Shown here: one piece after another, positions 19,197-28,075 of the stretch
Numbering within the stretch: position 1 is the stretch's first letter
How the letters are laid out: each line of letters begins with the position of its first letter
Origin: Idiomarina baltica OS145
Lineage (GTDB): Bacteria; Pseudomonadota; Gammaproteobacteria; Enterobacterales; Alteromonadaceae
Reading direction: 5' to 3'
DNA: 64,000 nucleotides
Assembly (NCBI RefSeq): GCF_000152885.1
Contig: NZ_AAMX01000001.1
Location: forward strand, 62,001 to 126,000
The notes under the pieces: generated by a model
Told to the model about the DNA's origin: nothing
The model's input: only the letters and a program-made list of their open reading frames with translations
The model's database searches: none
Made by a program: the position numbers and the translations under genes

Positions 19197-19796
19197 GTGA
19201 AAAAACAAAGCAACAAGAAAACAGGAGAATTGCGCCTTATTGCCGGGCAATGGCGCGGGCGTAAGCTGCCCATACTGACATCCGAGGGACTTCGCCCCAC
19301 CACGGACCGCGTACGAGAGACGTTATTTAATTGGCTGCAATTTGATATTCAAGGCGCTCAGGTTGTCGATTTGTTTGCTGGCAGCGGTAGTTTAGGCTTT
19401 GAAGCCGCATCAAGAGGCGCCCAACAGGTAACATTGATAGAGATGGATAAAGCGGCGGCGCGGCAATTGAATCAAAATGTCAGTCGCTTATCGGCACCAC
19501 AAATTAATGTGATACAACAAAGCGCGCTCGATTGGCTAAACGCGGAGTCAACTCAACACACTAAACTAGACATCGTATTTATCGATCCACCATTTAATAA
19601 ATCACTCGTCAGTCCGACGCTTGCCGCGCTGAAGCGAGGTGAGTGGTTACATTCGGATTCGCTAGTTTACGTCGAAAGTGAACGCAACTTACCGCCTGAA
19701 ATCTTCAATGACTTCGATATCCTCAGAGAAAAACATCACGGTCAAGTCAGCTTTAGACTGCTCACTCCATCAACTGAAGAGACAACACACGTATGA
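19197..19796 (+). CDS. rsmD: 16S rRNA (guanine(966)-N(2))-methyltransferase RsmD
   Basis: The 199-residue methyltransferase has LRLIAGQWRGRKLP at the N-terminus, the SAM motif DLFAGSGSLGFEAASRGA and the catalytic FIDPPF motif. It methylates G966 of 16S rRNA. It is divergent from ftsY as in E. coli and its stop overlaps the start of the next gene (19793). The start is GTG at 19197. Confidence 0.95.
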   Translation: MKKQSNKKTGELRLIAGQWRGRKLPILTSEGLRPTTDRVRETLFNWLQFDIQGAQVVDLFAGSGSLGFEAASRGAQQVTLIEMDKAAARQLNQNVSRLSAPQINVIQQSALDWLNAESTQHTKLDIVFIDPPFNKSLVSPTLAALKRGEWLHSDSLVYVESERNLPPEIFNDFDILREKHHGQVSFRLLTPSTEETTHV

Positions 19797-20071
19797 ATAT
19801 GATTTTACTTCTCGGCAAAGCGATTTTTGCCATTATATGGATTGCTTTGCTTGCGCTTTTATCGGGTTTAGTCGTCGACATGAGCACCCAAGCTTATGGT
19901 CTGATTGCTATGTTACTCGGCGTACTTGTGATTATGCATTTGTTATTGCTGGGGATTTTTGTTGCCACGATGAAAGCTCAACTCCCTTGGAAAAAGGGAG
20001 ATGGCTGGCAGATTCTTATCTTCGGCATTTTCGGATGGCTAACAATCTACGCACGTCAGTCTGATGACTGA
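19793..20071 (+). CDS. DUF1145 family membrane protein (YhhL-like)
   Basis: The 92-residue protein has three hydrophobic helices and matches the small DUF1145/YhhL family, which follows rsmD in E. coli too. Its start overlaps the rsmD stop by 4 bp (ATGA), so the two are probably cotranslated. Function is unknown. Its 3' end overlaps the convergent DUF416 gene by 16 bp. Confidence 0.8.
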   Translation: MNMILLLGKAIFAIIWIALLALLSGLVVDMSTQAYGLIAMLLGVLVIMHLLLLGIFVATMKAQLPWKKGDGWQILIFGIFGWLTIYARQSDD

Positions 20072-20667
20072 TTCACTTCAAGGCCGATGTTAGAAATACC
20101 TTCATCGGCCACCATTTGCTTCAGCTGGTTAACCAATGCCTTTGTGACGGTCGGTTGCGCTTCGAGGTAATTGAGCATCGCTTGCTGCATTTCAACTTCG
20201 TACTGATACAGCTCATGTTGATTAACCGCCTCTCGTAACTGTTCAGCGGGTACCTCATCGGCGATATTGAGCTCAATGAATTTAGCCACCGAGGCTTGCG
20301 ATACTTTCGCGACATCAACAAAGTTTTTTGAGTCTTTATCAAGCACGCCCTGCAGCAAGGTACTGATTGCAGTACACGCATCCATCGCGGGATAAACCCC
20401 AAGCATGTCATGACCGTATTCACTCGGCGTCACTTCATCGACTTTCTCTTGCCAACGTTCTGCGTTGATTTTGCTGTGTTTAGGATTTGCATGACGGTCC
20501 CATAGCGCGTTAAGGGCGCCACGTAGCGGCTTGAGTTCACCGAACCCCGTGAGCTGATGAAAAAATTCATAATTTGGCAGCATCCGCTCGCACAGATACA
20601 ATGCAAACAATGATTGTTTTTCGGCTTCCATCGCACGGATGCGCTGAAACGTATTTAATTGACCCAC
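20056..20667 (-). CDS. DUF416 family protein (YjaG-like)
   Basis: This roughly 203-residue, mostly helical, acidic protein matches the DUF416/YjaG family (LCERMLPNYEFF; LNALWD; YPAMDACTAI). I prefer GTG at 20667, because GAGGA lies 8 bases upstream, over the TTG at 20673. No enzymatic motif is visible. YjaG is of unknown function. Confidence 0.78.
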   Translation of the reverse strand: MGQLNTFQRIRAMEAEKQSLFALYLCERMLPNYEFFHQLTGFGELKPLRGALNALWDRHANPKHSKINAERWQEKVDEVTPSEYGHDMLGVYPAMDACTAISTLLQGVLDKDSKNFVDVAKVSQASVAKFIELNIADEVPAEQLREAVNQHELYQYEVEMQQAMLNYLEAQPTVTKALVNQLKQMVADEGISNIGLEVNQSSD

Positions 20668-20701
20668 AAGCAATCCTCGTTTTCGCTGAAGGACCCGTAT
20701 T

Positions 20702-21649
20702 ATGCCTAAAATAAGCTTGCCTCGCTACGATGACATTGTATTAGCTGCCAATCGCTTGGAAGGTTTCATTAAACACACACCGGTACTCACATGTTCAGAA
20801 ATCGATGAGGCCCTGGGCTGTGAAGTTTTCTTTAAGTGCGAAAACCTTCAGAAATCCGGCGCGTTTAAGTACCGGGGCGCCAGCAATGCGTTGTTATCTC
20901 TGTCAGAGCAACAACGGCAAACTGGAGTGTTTACCGTATCATCAGGTAATCACGGTGCCGCACTGGGCTATGCTGGAGCACGTTTAGGCATCTCCGTTAC
21001 GGTCGCGGTGCCCTATAATGCGCCTGCGATAAAACGTAACAATATTGAAGCCAGCGGTGCTTCAATAGTGACTATAGAGCCCGGTATGGAAGCGCGAGAG
21101 CGATTTGCAGCAGAACGAGCGCAGACCGGAGAGACATTTATTCCCCCCTATGACCATCCCGATATTATCGCGGGACAAGGAACAGCAACGTTAGAGCTAC
21201 TCAAACAAGTCGAAGATTTAGACACCGTCGTCGCCCCTTTGGGCGGTGGAGGTCTGCTGGCAGGCGCATGCCTAGCAGCGCAAGGACTCGAAGTTTATGG
21301 CGCTGAACCGATGCTCGCTAATGATGGGTTTGAGTCGCTCCGCACCGGAGTCCGACAACCCGCGAAACCACCGCGTAGTATTTGCGATGGCTTACTGACG
21401 CAATTGGGGGAATATAATTTCGAAATATTAAAACGCCACGTAAGTGCTGTGCTTGTCGTTGAGGATAAAGACACAAAAGCGGCCATGGAACTGATCTGGC
21501 AGCGTCTTAAAATCATTATAGAACCATCCTCAGCGATCACGCTGGCGGCGCTGAAGCAAGAGCGAAGTCGATTCGCCGGGAAACGGGTTGGAATTGTATT
21601 AAGTGGTGGGAATATCGCGGCCGAGCCCAGTCAGCCGCTCAAGGTTTAA
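20702..21649 (+). CDS. Threonine/serine dehydratase-like PLP enzyme
   Basis: The 315-residue fold-type II PLP enzyme has the Schiff-base lysine in KSGAFKYRG, the SSGNHG substrate/cofactor loop, and a PLGGGGLLAG phosphate-binding loop. It lacks the C-terminal ACT regulatory domains of biosynthetic IlvA, so it resembles catabolic threonine dehydratase or serine racemase. Substrate (threonine, serine or hydroxyaspartate) cannot be fixed from sequence. Confidence 0.87.
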   Translation: MPKISLPRYDDIVLAANRLEGFIKHTPVLTCSEIDEALGCEVFFKCENLQKSGAFKYRGASNALLSLSEQQRQTGVFTVSSGNHGAALGYAGARLGISVTVAVPYNAPAIKRNNIEASGASIVTIEPGMEARERFAAERAQTGETFIPPYDHPDIIAGQGTATLELLKQVEDLDTVVAPLGGGGLLAGACLAAQGLEVYGAEPMLANDGFESLRTGVRQPAKPPRSICDGLLTQLGEYNFEILKRHVSAVLVVEDKDTKAAMELIWQRLKIIIEPSSAITLAALKQERSRFAGKRVGIVLSGGNIAAEPSQPLKV

Positions 21650-22068
21650 GTTGCGAAGATATCGGCATCGCTTTTGAACGTTTTAAATTCAAGCGCGTTG
21701 CCGCAGTAATCGTAGAAAAACATCGTGCCTTGCTCGCCCGGTTTGCCTTTAAAACGAATATAAGGCTCGATGACAAACTCAATATCAGAGTCAGCAATCT
21801 TACGCGCCACATCGTCCCAATCTTCGCGTAATAACACGACACCGAAGTGAGGCACGGGCACATTGTGACCATCGACGCCGCTGTGGTTTTTAACACCCGC
21901 TATTTCAGGTGCCACATGCGTCACAAATTGATGACCAAAGAAGTTCCAATCGATCCAATCGTCACTACTACGCCCCTGTTCCAGCCCCAAGATCTCACCA
22001 TAGAACTTGCGTGCATTATCGAGGGACTTTACAGGTAAGGCTAAATGAAACGGACGTACTGCTGACAT
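21646..22068 (-). CDS. VOC (glyoxalase/dioxygenase-fold) family protein
   Basis: The 140-residue protein starts with the VOC pattern FHLALPVKSLDNARKFYGEI and ends with EFKTF, covering two beta-alpha-beta-beta-beta modules. Candidate metal ligands are His8, His54 in HFGVV-type strands and the late Glu. It overlaps the end of the preceding convergent dehydratase gene by 4 bp. The reaction is unknown. Confidence 0.82.
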   Translation of the reverse strand: MSAVRPFHLALPVKSLDNARKFYGEILGLEQGRSSDDWIDWNFFGHQFVTHVAPEIAGVKNHSGVDGHNVPVPHFGVVLLREDWDDVARKIADSDIEFVIEPYIRFKGKPGEQGTMFFYDYCGNALEFKTFKSDADIFAT

Positions 22069-22074
22069 TGGCGA

Positions 22075-22302
22075 TTACATCCGTGCTTGAGGTTCATGAA
22101 TCGACTGACGCATCGCTGGAGAGCGCTTCCACATACGGTGCCCGATAGCAGCAAGCAATAGACCCCAATTAAGCGGAGGAATAAACCCTGCAGTCAATAC
22201 CGCCAATAAACTCCAGAGGGGTTTAGATTGATACTGACCGACTAAGCCGTAAAACAATAACGCGGCTACGAGTCCCTGAAGTAACAGTAGGCTCAATAGC
22301 AT
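22075..22302 (-). CDS. Small hypothetical membrane protein
   Basis: A 75-residue protein with two to three hydrophobic stretches (LLSLLLLQGLVAALLFYG; LWSLLAVLTAGFIPPLNWG), 6 bp upstream of the VOC gene on the same strand. The ATG follows AAGGAAATAA. It was not assigned to a family. Confidence 0.65.
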   Translation of the reverse strand: MLLSLLLLQGLVAALLFYGLVGQYQSKPLWSLLAVLTAGFIPPLNWGLLLAAIGHRMWKRSPAMRQSIHEPQARM

Positions 22303-22421
22303 AATTATTTCCTTCTTTAGCGAACATTTTTATCACTGCAAACTGCAGTTTTTTGTTATTTCTAAGCCTACTCAATTATGACTAAACTGTAAAATAATGT
22401 ATAAGTTATTGATTTAAATAC

Positions 22422-22449
22422 AAAAAAACCGGTCTATTGACCGGTTTTT
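22422..22449. terminator. Rho-independent terminator after the cystathionine gamma-lyase-like gene
   Basis: An 11-bp perfect stem (AAAAACCGGTC / GACCGGTTTTT) with a TATT loop, A-run on one side and T-run on the other. It lies 37 bp downstream of the minus-strand gene at 22486 and can act in both directions. Confidence 0.87.
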
Positions 22450-22485
22450 AAGTTTTATGTTTTTTATTTTAATCGGTTCTATCGT

Positions 22486-23658
22486 TTAGAACGCGTTTAA
22501 AGCAGTATCCAGATCGGCTTTAAGATCGTCTAGATCTTCAATACCCACCGAGACACGAACAAAGTTGTCTAGGATACCTAGTTTCTCACGATTTTCTTTA
22601 GGTACCGACGCATGAGTCATGATCGCAGGGTGTTCAATTAACGACTCGACCCCTCCTAAGCTTTCTGCCAGCGCAAAGATTTCGACCGACTCTAAGAACT
22701 TACGAGCGGCCGCTAAATCGCCTTTCAATAAAATTGAGATCATGCCACCAAAACCCGACATTTGACGCTTAGCAAGCTCATGTTGTGGGTGGCTTTCAAG
22801 ACCTGGGTAGATCACCTTCTCAACTTTCGGATGTTGCTCGAGCCACTGTGCCAACTCGAGTGCTGCTTGGTTATGATGACGCATACGTAACGCCAACGTC
22901 TTGACACCTCGGAGCGCTAAGTAGGAGTCAAAAGGACCCGCAACAGCACCCACCGAATTTTGCAAGAATAGCATCTGTTCGACTAAGTCTTGGTTATCAC
23001 CGACAACAGCGATACCACCCACCATGTCAGAGTGCCCATTCAAGTACTTAGTCGCCGAATGCATTACGATGTCGGCTCCCAGCTCAATTGGACGCTGATT
23101 AAAAGGCGTCGCGAACGTATTATCCACTACCACGATGATGTCTGGATTATGTGTCTTTGCTGTTTTTACAATGGCTTCGATATCAACCAGTTTCAACATA
23201 GGGTTGCTGGGTGTTTCAACCCAAATCATACGTGTTTCTGAGGTCAGCGCCTGTTCGACTTGCTTAATGTCGGCAAGGTCAACGTATGAGAACTTAAGTC
23301 CTGCTGAACGCCCACGTACCTTGTCGAACAAACGGAAACTGCCGCCGTATAAGTCATCCATAGCGACCACGTGATCACCGCTATCAAGCAGCTCTAAAAT
23401 TGTTGAAGTTGCCGCCATGCCGGAAGCAAAAGCAAGCCCTTGAGTGCCCCCTTCCAAATTCGCGACGGCGCGCTCCCAAGCAAAACGTGTTGGGTTATGC
23501 GAGCGCGAATATTCAAAGCCTTTGTGTTCACCCGGGCTCTCTTGCGCGTAGGTTGAACTGGTAAAAATCGGAGGCATGACTGCCCCAGTGACCGGCTCAG
23601 GTGACTGACCACCATGAATGGTGCGTGTCGCAAATTTCATTGGTTTGTTTGATGCCAT
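22486..23658 (-). CDS. Cystathionine gamma-lyase/synthase family PLP enzyme
   Basis: The 390-residue Cys/Met-metabolism enzyme contains the PLP lysine in HSATKYLNGHSD, the N-terminal TRTIHGGQSPEP and YSRSHNPTR segments. It lies 12 bp downstream of a cystathionine beta-synthase-like gene, so the pair most likely runs reverse transsulfuration, converting homocysteine to cysteine through cystathionine. A gamma-synthase role in methionine synthesis is the alternative; sequence alone does not separate them. Confidence 0.88.
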   Translation of the reverse strand: MASNKPMKFATRTIHGGQSPEPVTGAVMPPIFTSSTYAQESPGEHKGFEYSRSHNPTRFAWERAVANLEGGTQGLAFASGMAATSTILELLDSGDHVVAMDDLYGGSFRLFDKVRGRSAGLKFSYVDLADIKQVEQALTSETRMIWVETPSNPMLKLVDIEAIVKTAKTHNPDIIVVVDNTFATPFNQRPIELGADIVMHSATKYLNGHSDMVGGIAVVGDNQDLVEQMLFLQNSVGAVAGPFDSYLALRGVKTLALRMRHHNQAALELAQWLEQHPKVEKVIYPGLESHPQHELAKRQMSGFGGMISILLKGDLAAARKFLESVEIFALAESLGGVESLIEHPAIMTHASVPKENREKLGILDNFVRVSVGIEDLDDLKADLDTALNAF

Positions 23659-23670
23659 TATTACAACTCC

Positions 23671-24636
23671 TTACAGCAAATTATTTTCACGCATCCACTC
23701 ATCGTTGAATAACTTCGATAAGTAGCGATTACCTGTATCACACGCAAGTGTCACCACTTGCTTTCTCTCGGTTTGATCTTGGCAATAACGCACTGCAGCA
23801 GCGATTAAGGTGCCGCTCGAAGAGCCCACCATGACGCCCTCTTTCTCGAGCACCTGACGCGCCATCTGCATACCTTCTTTATCTGAGATAGCGTAGGCTT
23901 TATTGGCTAATTCAATTTCGCAGATTTTTGGTACGAAATCCTCGCCAATACCCTCTGCCAACCAGCTACCGGCTTCGACATGCTCTCCACGATTCACTAA
24001 TGGTTCCAAAATTGAACCCGCGGGATCGGCAAGCACTAAATCAACATCGGACTTCTGCTCACGGAGATAGCGGCCAATACCTGTTAGTGTACCGCCTGAA
24101 CCGACGCCACAAACGAAGGCATCAATGTCGCCGTCCGTTTGTTGCCAAATCTCTGGACCCGTGGTTTTGTAATGCGCTTCTACGTTGGCAGGGTTTTCAA
24201 ATTGGTTTACATAGAACCAGCCGTTTTCTTCGGCTAAGCGAGCGGCCATATCTTGGTAGTATTCAGGGTGACCTTTTTGTACATCTGAGCGAGTCTGTTT
24301 GACAGTCGCCCCCATCGCACGCAAATTGTTGACTTTCTCTTGGCTCATTTTATCAGGCATTACGATCATCAAGGGGTAGCCCTTACTCGCCGCAACTAAC
24401 GCCAAGCCCAAGCCTGTATTGCCTGCAGTCGCCTCGATGATGGTATCACCTGGCTTCAATTTGCCATCACGCTCAGCCGCATTAATCATCTCAACGGCGA
24501 TGCGGTCCTTGATAGACCCACCCGGGTTTTGCAGCTCTAACTTAAGATACAAATCGCAGGGACCTGTATCGATGTTGTTCACTTTTACCAACGGCGTGTT
24601 GCCGATCATTTCCAATACGTTGTCATATACTTTCAT
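23671..24636 (-). CDS. Cystathionine beta-synthase-like (short form, no CBS domains)
   Basis: The 321-residue fold-type II PLP enzyme has LQNPGGSIKDRIA with the PLP lysine, TAGNTGLG, and the phosphate loop GSGGTLTG. The EGIGEDFVPKI segment is typical of cystathionine beta-synthases rather than CysK. The protein ends after the catalytic core, so there is no regulatory CBS pair. Together with the next gene it forms an apparent reverse transsulfuration operon. Confidence 0.87.
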   Translation of the reverse strand: MKVYDNVLEMIGNTPLVKVNNIDTGPCDLYLKLELQNPGGSIKDRIAVEMINAAERDGKLKPGDTIIEATAGNTGLGLALVAASKGYPLMIVMPDKMSQEKVNNLRAMGATVKQTRSDVQKGHPEYYQDMAARLAEENGWFYVNQFENPANVEAHYKTTGPEIWQQTDGDIDAFVCGVGSGGTLTGIGRYLREQKSDVDLVLADPAGSILEPLVNRGEHVEAGSWLAEGIGEDFVPKICEIELANKAYAISDKEGMQMARQVLEKEGVMVGSSSGTLIAAAVRYCQDQTERKQVVTLACDTGNRYLSKLFNDEWMRENNLL

Positions 24637-24754
24637 ATCGCGTCGCTTTTTCTCATCTGTTCAATGCGGTTCATTATCCCTATACTTTGACCACTTAACA
24701 ACCACCGCCTTAGAACGCTTTGTTCAAAACAATAACTAGTTAAGCGAGACGCAA

Positions 24755-25768
24755 ATGGATTTAAGAAGCGATACAGTGACCCAGCCAACATCTGCCATGC
24801 GTGATGCGATGATTCGTGCTGATGTGGGTGACGATGTGTATGGTGAAGATGCCACAATTAACGCGTTAGAGCAGCGCGTTGCCCAGTGGTTAGGTAAAGA
24901 GGATGCGCTTTTCTGCAGTTCCGGCACACAAAGTAACTTATTAGGTTTGCTCAGTCATTGTCGTAACGGTGAAGAATATATCGTGGGTCAGGAATATCAC
25001 ACCTATCGCTATGAGGCAGGCGGCGCTGCGGTGCTCGGAGGCATCGTGCCACAAACCATCGAAGTCGAAGCCGATGGTACTCTGTCGTTAGACACTATCG
25101 CCGAACGCATCAAGCCAAATGATCCTCATTTTCCGATTACCCGACTACTCGCATTTGAGAACACGCATGCCGGTCAGGTGATTGCTCAAGACTACTTCGA
25201 CCAAGCGCGTACCCTGGCTGAACAGCACGGTTTAAACATGCACCTTGATGGTGCCCGATTAGTAAACGCTATGGCAGCAACGCAATTGACGGCCACCGAG
25301 CTGGCTGCGCCGTTCGATTCTGTTTCAGTATGCTGTTCAAAAGGTTTAGGAGCACCGGTCGGGTCACTACTTGTCGGTTCGGCTGACTATATTGCCCGTG
25401 CTCGACGTTGGCGTAAGATGGTCGGTGGCGGTATGCGGCAAGCGGGTATTTTAGCAGCTGCGATCGATTACGCATTAGATCATCACCTTGAACGTATTCA
25501 AGACGATCACGATAATGCCCAGTGGCTTGCTACCACGCTCAAAACAATCTGCGCTGACACCAATATCGTGGTCAGCGATGCTCGTACTAACATGGTTTAC
25601 TTGACCTTACCCTCGCTTGAACTCGCTCAATCTCTAAAGCACTTTATGGAGCAACACCATATAAAAATTGGAGCAGCGAAGAAGTTGCGGTTAGTCACGC
25701 ATTTAGATATTTCTCGAGACAATTTAGAACGTTTTGTTGTGCTTTTTGAAGACTTTCTAAAAAGATAA
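24755..25768 (+). CDS. ltaE: Low-specificity L-threonine aldolase
   Basis: The 337-residue fold-type I PLP enzyme starts MDLRSDTVTQPTSAMRDAM, with the Schiff-base lysine in CCSKGLGAPVGS and HLDGARLVNA upstream. It cleaves threonine and allo-threonine to glycine and acetaldehyde. It is divergent from the cystathionine beta-synthase-like gene, and a hairpin follows at 25791. Confidence 0.95.
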   Translation: MDLRSDTVTQPTSAMRDAMIRADVGDDVYGEDATINALEQRVAQWLGKEDALFCSSGTQSNLLGLLSHCRNGEEYIVGQEYHTYRYEAGGAAVLGGIVPQTIEVEADGTLSLDTIAERIKPNDPHFPITRLLAFENTHAGQVIAQDYFDQARTLAEQHGLNMHLDGARLVNAMAATQLTATELAAPFDSVSVCCSKGLGAPVGSLLVGSADYIARARRWRKMVGGGMRQAGILAAAIDYALDHHLERIQDDHDNAQWLATTLKTICADTNIVVSDARTNMVYLTLPSLELAQSLKHFMEQHHIKIGAAKKLRLVTHLDISRDNLERFVVLFEDFLKR

Positions 25769-25790
25769 CGCAGTTAACCGAACGTTAGCG

Positions 25791-25817
25791 TAAAGTGGCG
25801 CTATAAGTGCCACTTTA
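25791..25817. terminator. Hairpin downstream of ltaE
   Basis: TAAAGTGGC and GCCACTTTA form a 9-bp perfect stem 22 bp after the ltaE stop. No strong T-run follows, so terminator strength is uncertain. Confidence 0.6.
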
Positions 25818-25880
25818 TCAGTCGTGTTCCGCAAAAGCGTTGCCCGAGGTCAAGCTTAGCAACACCAGGCTTATTGTTGC

Positions 25881-26565
25881 TTATAATTTTTTTAATTGCT
25901 CTAACAAACGATCCAGGGCGCGGTAACTCAATGCCTCCGCAAGGTGACGCCGACCCACCGAGGTCGCATCATCCAGATCGGCTATCGTGCGGGCAAGTCG
26001 TAGTGTTCGGTAAAAAGCACGATGTGAGAGACCCAACTTTTCCACCACTTCAACTAAAAACGTATGATCCGCCTTGCTTAATTGACTATGTTCCAACACC
26101 GCTTGTGTGGTCAGTTCGGCATTTAGACAGCCTTGTCGCTCTCTCTGTTTAACATGACACGCAGCAACTTGATTACGAATTTGAGGTGACTGAGGTGTCG
26201 GCTTATGCTGAGCATCAAGCGCTCGAAGCGACTGTGTTTCTCTTGGCACCTCAACTTGCAGATCGATCCGGTCAAGCAATGGTCCTGATAATTTATTGAG
26301 ATATTTAAGTATTTGATCGGGCGTGGAACGGCAACTCTCAAGCGTTCCGTCAAACTGTCCACAGGGAGAAGGATTAAGCGCCGCAATTAATTGAAATTGA
26401 GCCGGATAAGTTGTCTGGTATCCCGCTCGACTTATGGTGACTTCGCCCGACTGTAATGGCTCACGTAATGAATCAAGCACATAGCGAGAGAACTCAGCCA
26501 GTTCATCAAGGAACAACACGCCCTGATGAGCGAGACTGACTTCACCGGGTTTAGGTGGTGAGCCA
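25881..26565 (-). pseudogene. comM: comM, 3' part separated by transposon insertion
   Basis: This minus-strand segment encodes the C-terminal part of the ComM/YifB Mg-chelatase-like AAA+ helicase, from SPPKPGEVSLAHQGVLFLDE through Walker B (LFLDELAEF) to the C-terminal four-helix domain. It has no start of its own and ends upstream at the target duplication. The 5' part lies 32 kb away at 58566-59421. ComM promotes branch migration during integration of transforming DNA, so its loss should lower transformation by divergent DNA. Confidence 0.96.
26561..26565. repeat. Target-site duplication AGCCA, left copy
   Basis: AGCCA directly precedes the left transposon end; the identical pentamer follows the right end at 58566. 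Joining the comM fragments with a single copy restores the codons VGGGSPPKPGE in frame. Confidence 0.96.
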
Positions 26566-26589
26566 TGTCAGTTCGCATATTAAATTCTA
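26566..26589 (+). repeat. Left terminal inverted repeat
   Basis: Begins TGTCAGTTCGCATATTAAAT and matches the reverse complement of 58542-58565 at 21 of 24 positions (differences at 6, 15 and 18). It starts with the TGT typical of Tn7-like elements. Confidence 0.95.
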
Positions 26590-26648
26590 CTCCCAGAACG
26601 AAAAATCAATAAGTTACAGTTCAAGTTTGCAAAATAGCTAATCTTTTA

Positions 26649-26669
26649 TTTCGCATAATAAAGGCTGCC
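26649..26669 (+). repeat. TnsB-type end repeat L2
   Basis: TTTCGCATAATAAAGGCTGC repeats the terminal core TTCGCATAATA in the same orientation, 80 bp inside the left end. Multiple such repeats are the transposase-binding sites of Tn7-like elements. Confidence 0.75.
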
Positions 26670-26679
26670 ATGCAGGTAT

Positions 26680-26700
26680 TTTCGCGTAATAGAGGCTACT
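26680..26700 (+). repeat. TnsB-type end repeat L3
   Basis: TTTCGCGTAATAGAGGCTAC is a third copy, spaced about 31 bp (three helical turns) after L2, in the same orientation. Shared core with L2: TTTCGC.TAATA.AGGCT.C. Confidence 0.75.
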
Positions 26701-26870
26701 CCCTGTAATTCTTAAGTGGTCATAAAACAAATTGCCTTGAACACAGATGCGAACTTGTATTAAAAACAAATTTCTACTTTTAATACAAGCAAGAACCTTA
26801 TTGTTATAGCGGTATTTCAAAGTTACATTAATACCATTTTAGTAAGCGTACTTTTTGAGAGGTCATCTAA
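26701..26870. other. Left-end non-coding stretch of the element
   Basis: Between repeat L3 and the first small gene there is an AT-rich stretch without a credible gene or further end repeat. I see only a GAGG ribosome site near 26860 that belongs to the following gene. Confidence 0.5.
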
Positions 26871-27143
26871 ATGGAACAGCTATTGCTATGGTTAAATACA
26901 GTTGGTTTGACTTTAGGAGTCTTAGGAGCATTAGGACTGACAATCTTCACTAAGGATTTTATTAGAATCAATGCCGATGGAACAGAAACATGGGGACCTC
27001 CGAAGGGAGTCAGTAATGAAGAGTGGAAGTCAAAAAATTTAAAGCTTCGTAGAAATCAGAAGTACTTTATACCCTGTTCATACATATTTATTGGGAGCGG
27101 CTTTATTCTTCAACTAATTTGCTTGTGGATACCTCGATTATAG
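26871..27143 (+). CDS. Small hypothetical membrane protein at transposon left end
   Basis: A 90-residue protein with two transmembrane helices (TVGLTLGVLGALGLTIF and the C-terminal IFIGSGFILQLICLWI) and a basic, charged middle segment. GAGAGG precedes the ATG. It lies outside the transposition operon, between the end repeats and tniC. I do not recognise a family; it is probably a passenger gene. Confidence 0.6.
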   Translation: MEQLLLWLNTVGLTLGVLGALGLTIFTKDFIRINADGTETWGPPKGVSNEEWKSKNLKLRRNQKYFIPCSYIFIGSGFILQLICLWIPRL

Positions 27144-27382
27144 CAAGCTGGAGATAGGCGGTTCCCAACTCGGTTCAATATTAGGTTAATCAAATTGGGT
27201 TAACACCTGTCTAGTTTCAGTTTATGACTGACAATGAATCAAACAATTAATCCTTATAAACACATCTGGGCTAAAGTACATCATTAATCGAGCCTAGTTA
27301 AGGATGCTATGCCCCCCCTCAGCTCAGCTCACCTCAGCATTAATATTGGCAACCACTCAAAGTCCTGCTATGTTAAATCCAT

Positions 27383-27404
27383 ATTCGCACAATAGCCTCT
27401 ACTA
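27383..27404 (+). repeat. TnsB-type end repeat L4, abutting tniC start
   Basis: ATTCGCACAATAGCCTCTAC resembles the other end repeats and ends 3 bases before the tniC start codon at 27407. Transposase bound here would cover the tniC translation start and promoter region, suggesting autorepression. Confidence 0.6.
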
Positions 27405-27406
27405 AC

Positions 27407-28075
27407 ATGGACTTCAAAACACCGGTTCGCAAAATCAAACCCACGCGCAGAAGCGTATCTGGCTACTTTTCCTTTCGAGGAAAAGAGCCTATCCCATACG
27501 AATCAACCCTCGAACGCGACTTCGTTATGAGAATGGATTATGACCGCTCTGTTAAACATGTTGTCTCGCAGCCTGCTCGCTTATTCTATATTGATGCGAA
27601 TGGAATAGAGCGCCGATATACGCCTGATTATCTGGTCTACTTCACCAATCCTATGCGCAAGCCTTTATTGGTAGAGGTCAAAGAAAAACAAGAGCTGGAA
27701 CGCGACTTTTATAAGCTTCGTTATAAATTCTCGGCAGCATTTGGGTTAGCAAAGCAAAACGGGTGGACCTTTAAAATCTATGATGAACGACGTATCCGAA
27801 ACGCCCTACTCGATAACCTTCAGTTGCTTAGGAGCTTTGCCAGCCGAAAAGTTAATACTGCCATAGTAAATGAAGTTAAAAACGACCTAGCGAGCATGCC
27901 TCTTCCGATTTCAGTACAACGTTTCACTCACAGATTCAACTCAGAGCGAGGAGCCCCTGGTATCCGGAAAAACGATATTTGGCGATTAGCCCTGGACCAT
28001 TTATTAGAACTGGATTTATCTGCGCCACTATCTGAGGAAACCGCTATCGTCGGGGTTAATCATGGCAGCTTCTAA
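27407..28075 (+). CDS. tniC: TnsA-like transposon endonuclease (TniC)
   Basis: The 222-residue protein has the TnsA restriction-endonuclease-like core: an early acidic residue in YESTLERDF, the catalytic Asp in RRYTPDYLV and the EVK motif in LLVEVKEKQ, followed by a winged-helix-like C-terminal domain. TnsA cuts the 5' ends of the element while TnsB cuts the 3' ends, giving cut-and-paste transposition. It overlaps tniA by 14 bp. The gene order matches tniC of Tn6022 family elements. Confidence 0.92.
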   Translation: MDFKTPVRKIKPTRRSVSGYFSFRGKEPIPYESTLERDFVMRMDYDRSVKHVVSQPARLFYIDANGIERRYTPDYLVYFTNPMRKPLLVEVKEKQELERDFYKLRYKFSAAFGLAKQNGWTFKIYDERRIRNALLDNLQLLRSFASRKVNTAIVNEVKNDLASMPLPISVQRFTHRFNSERGAPGIRKNDIWRLALDHLLELDLSAPLSEETAIVGVNHGSF

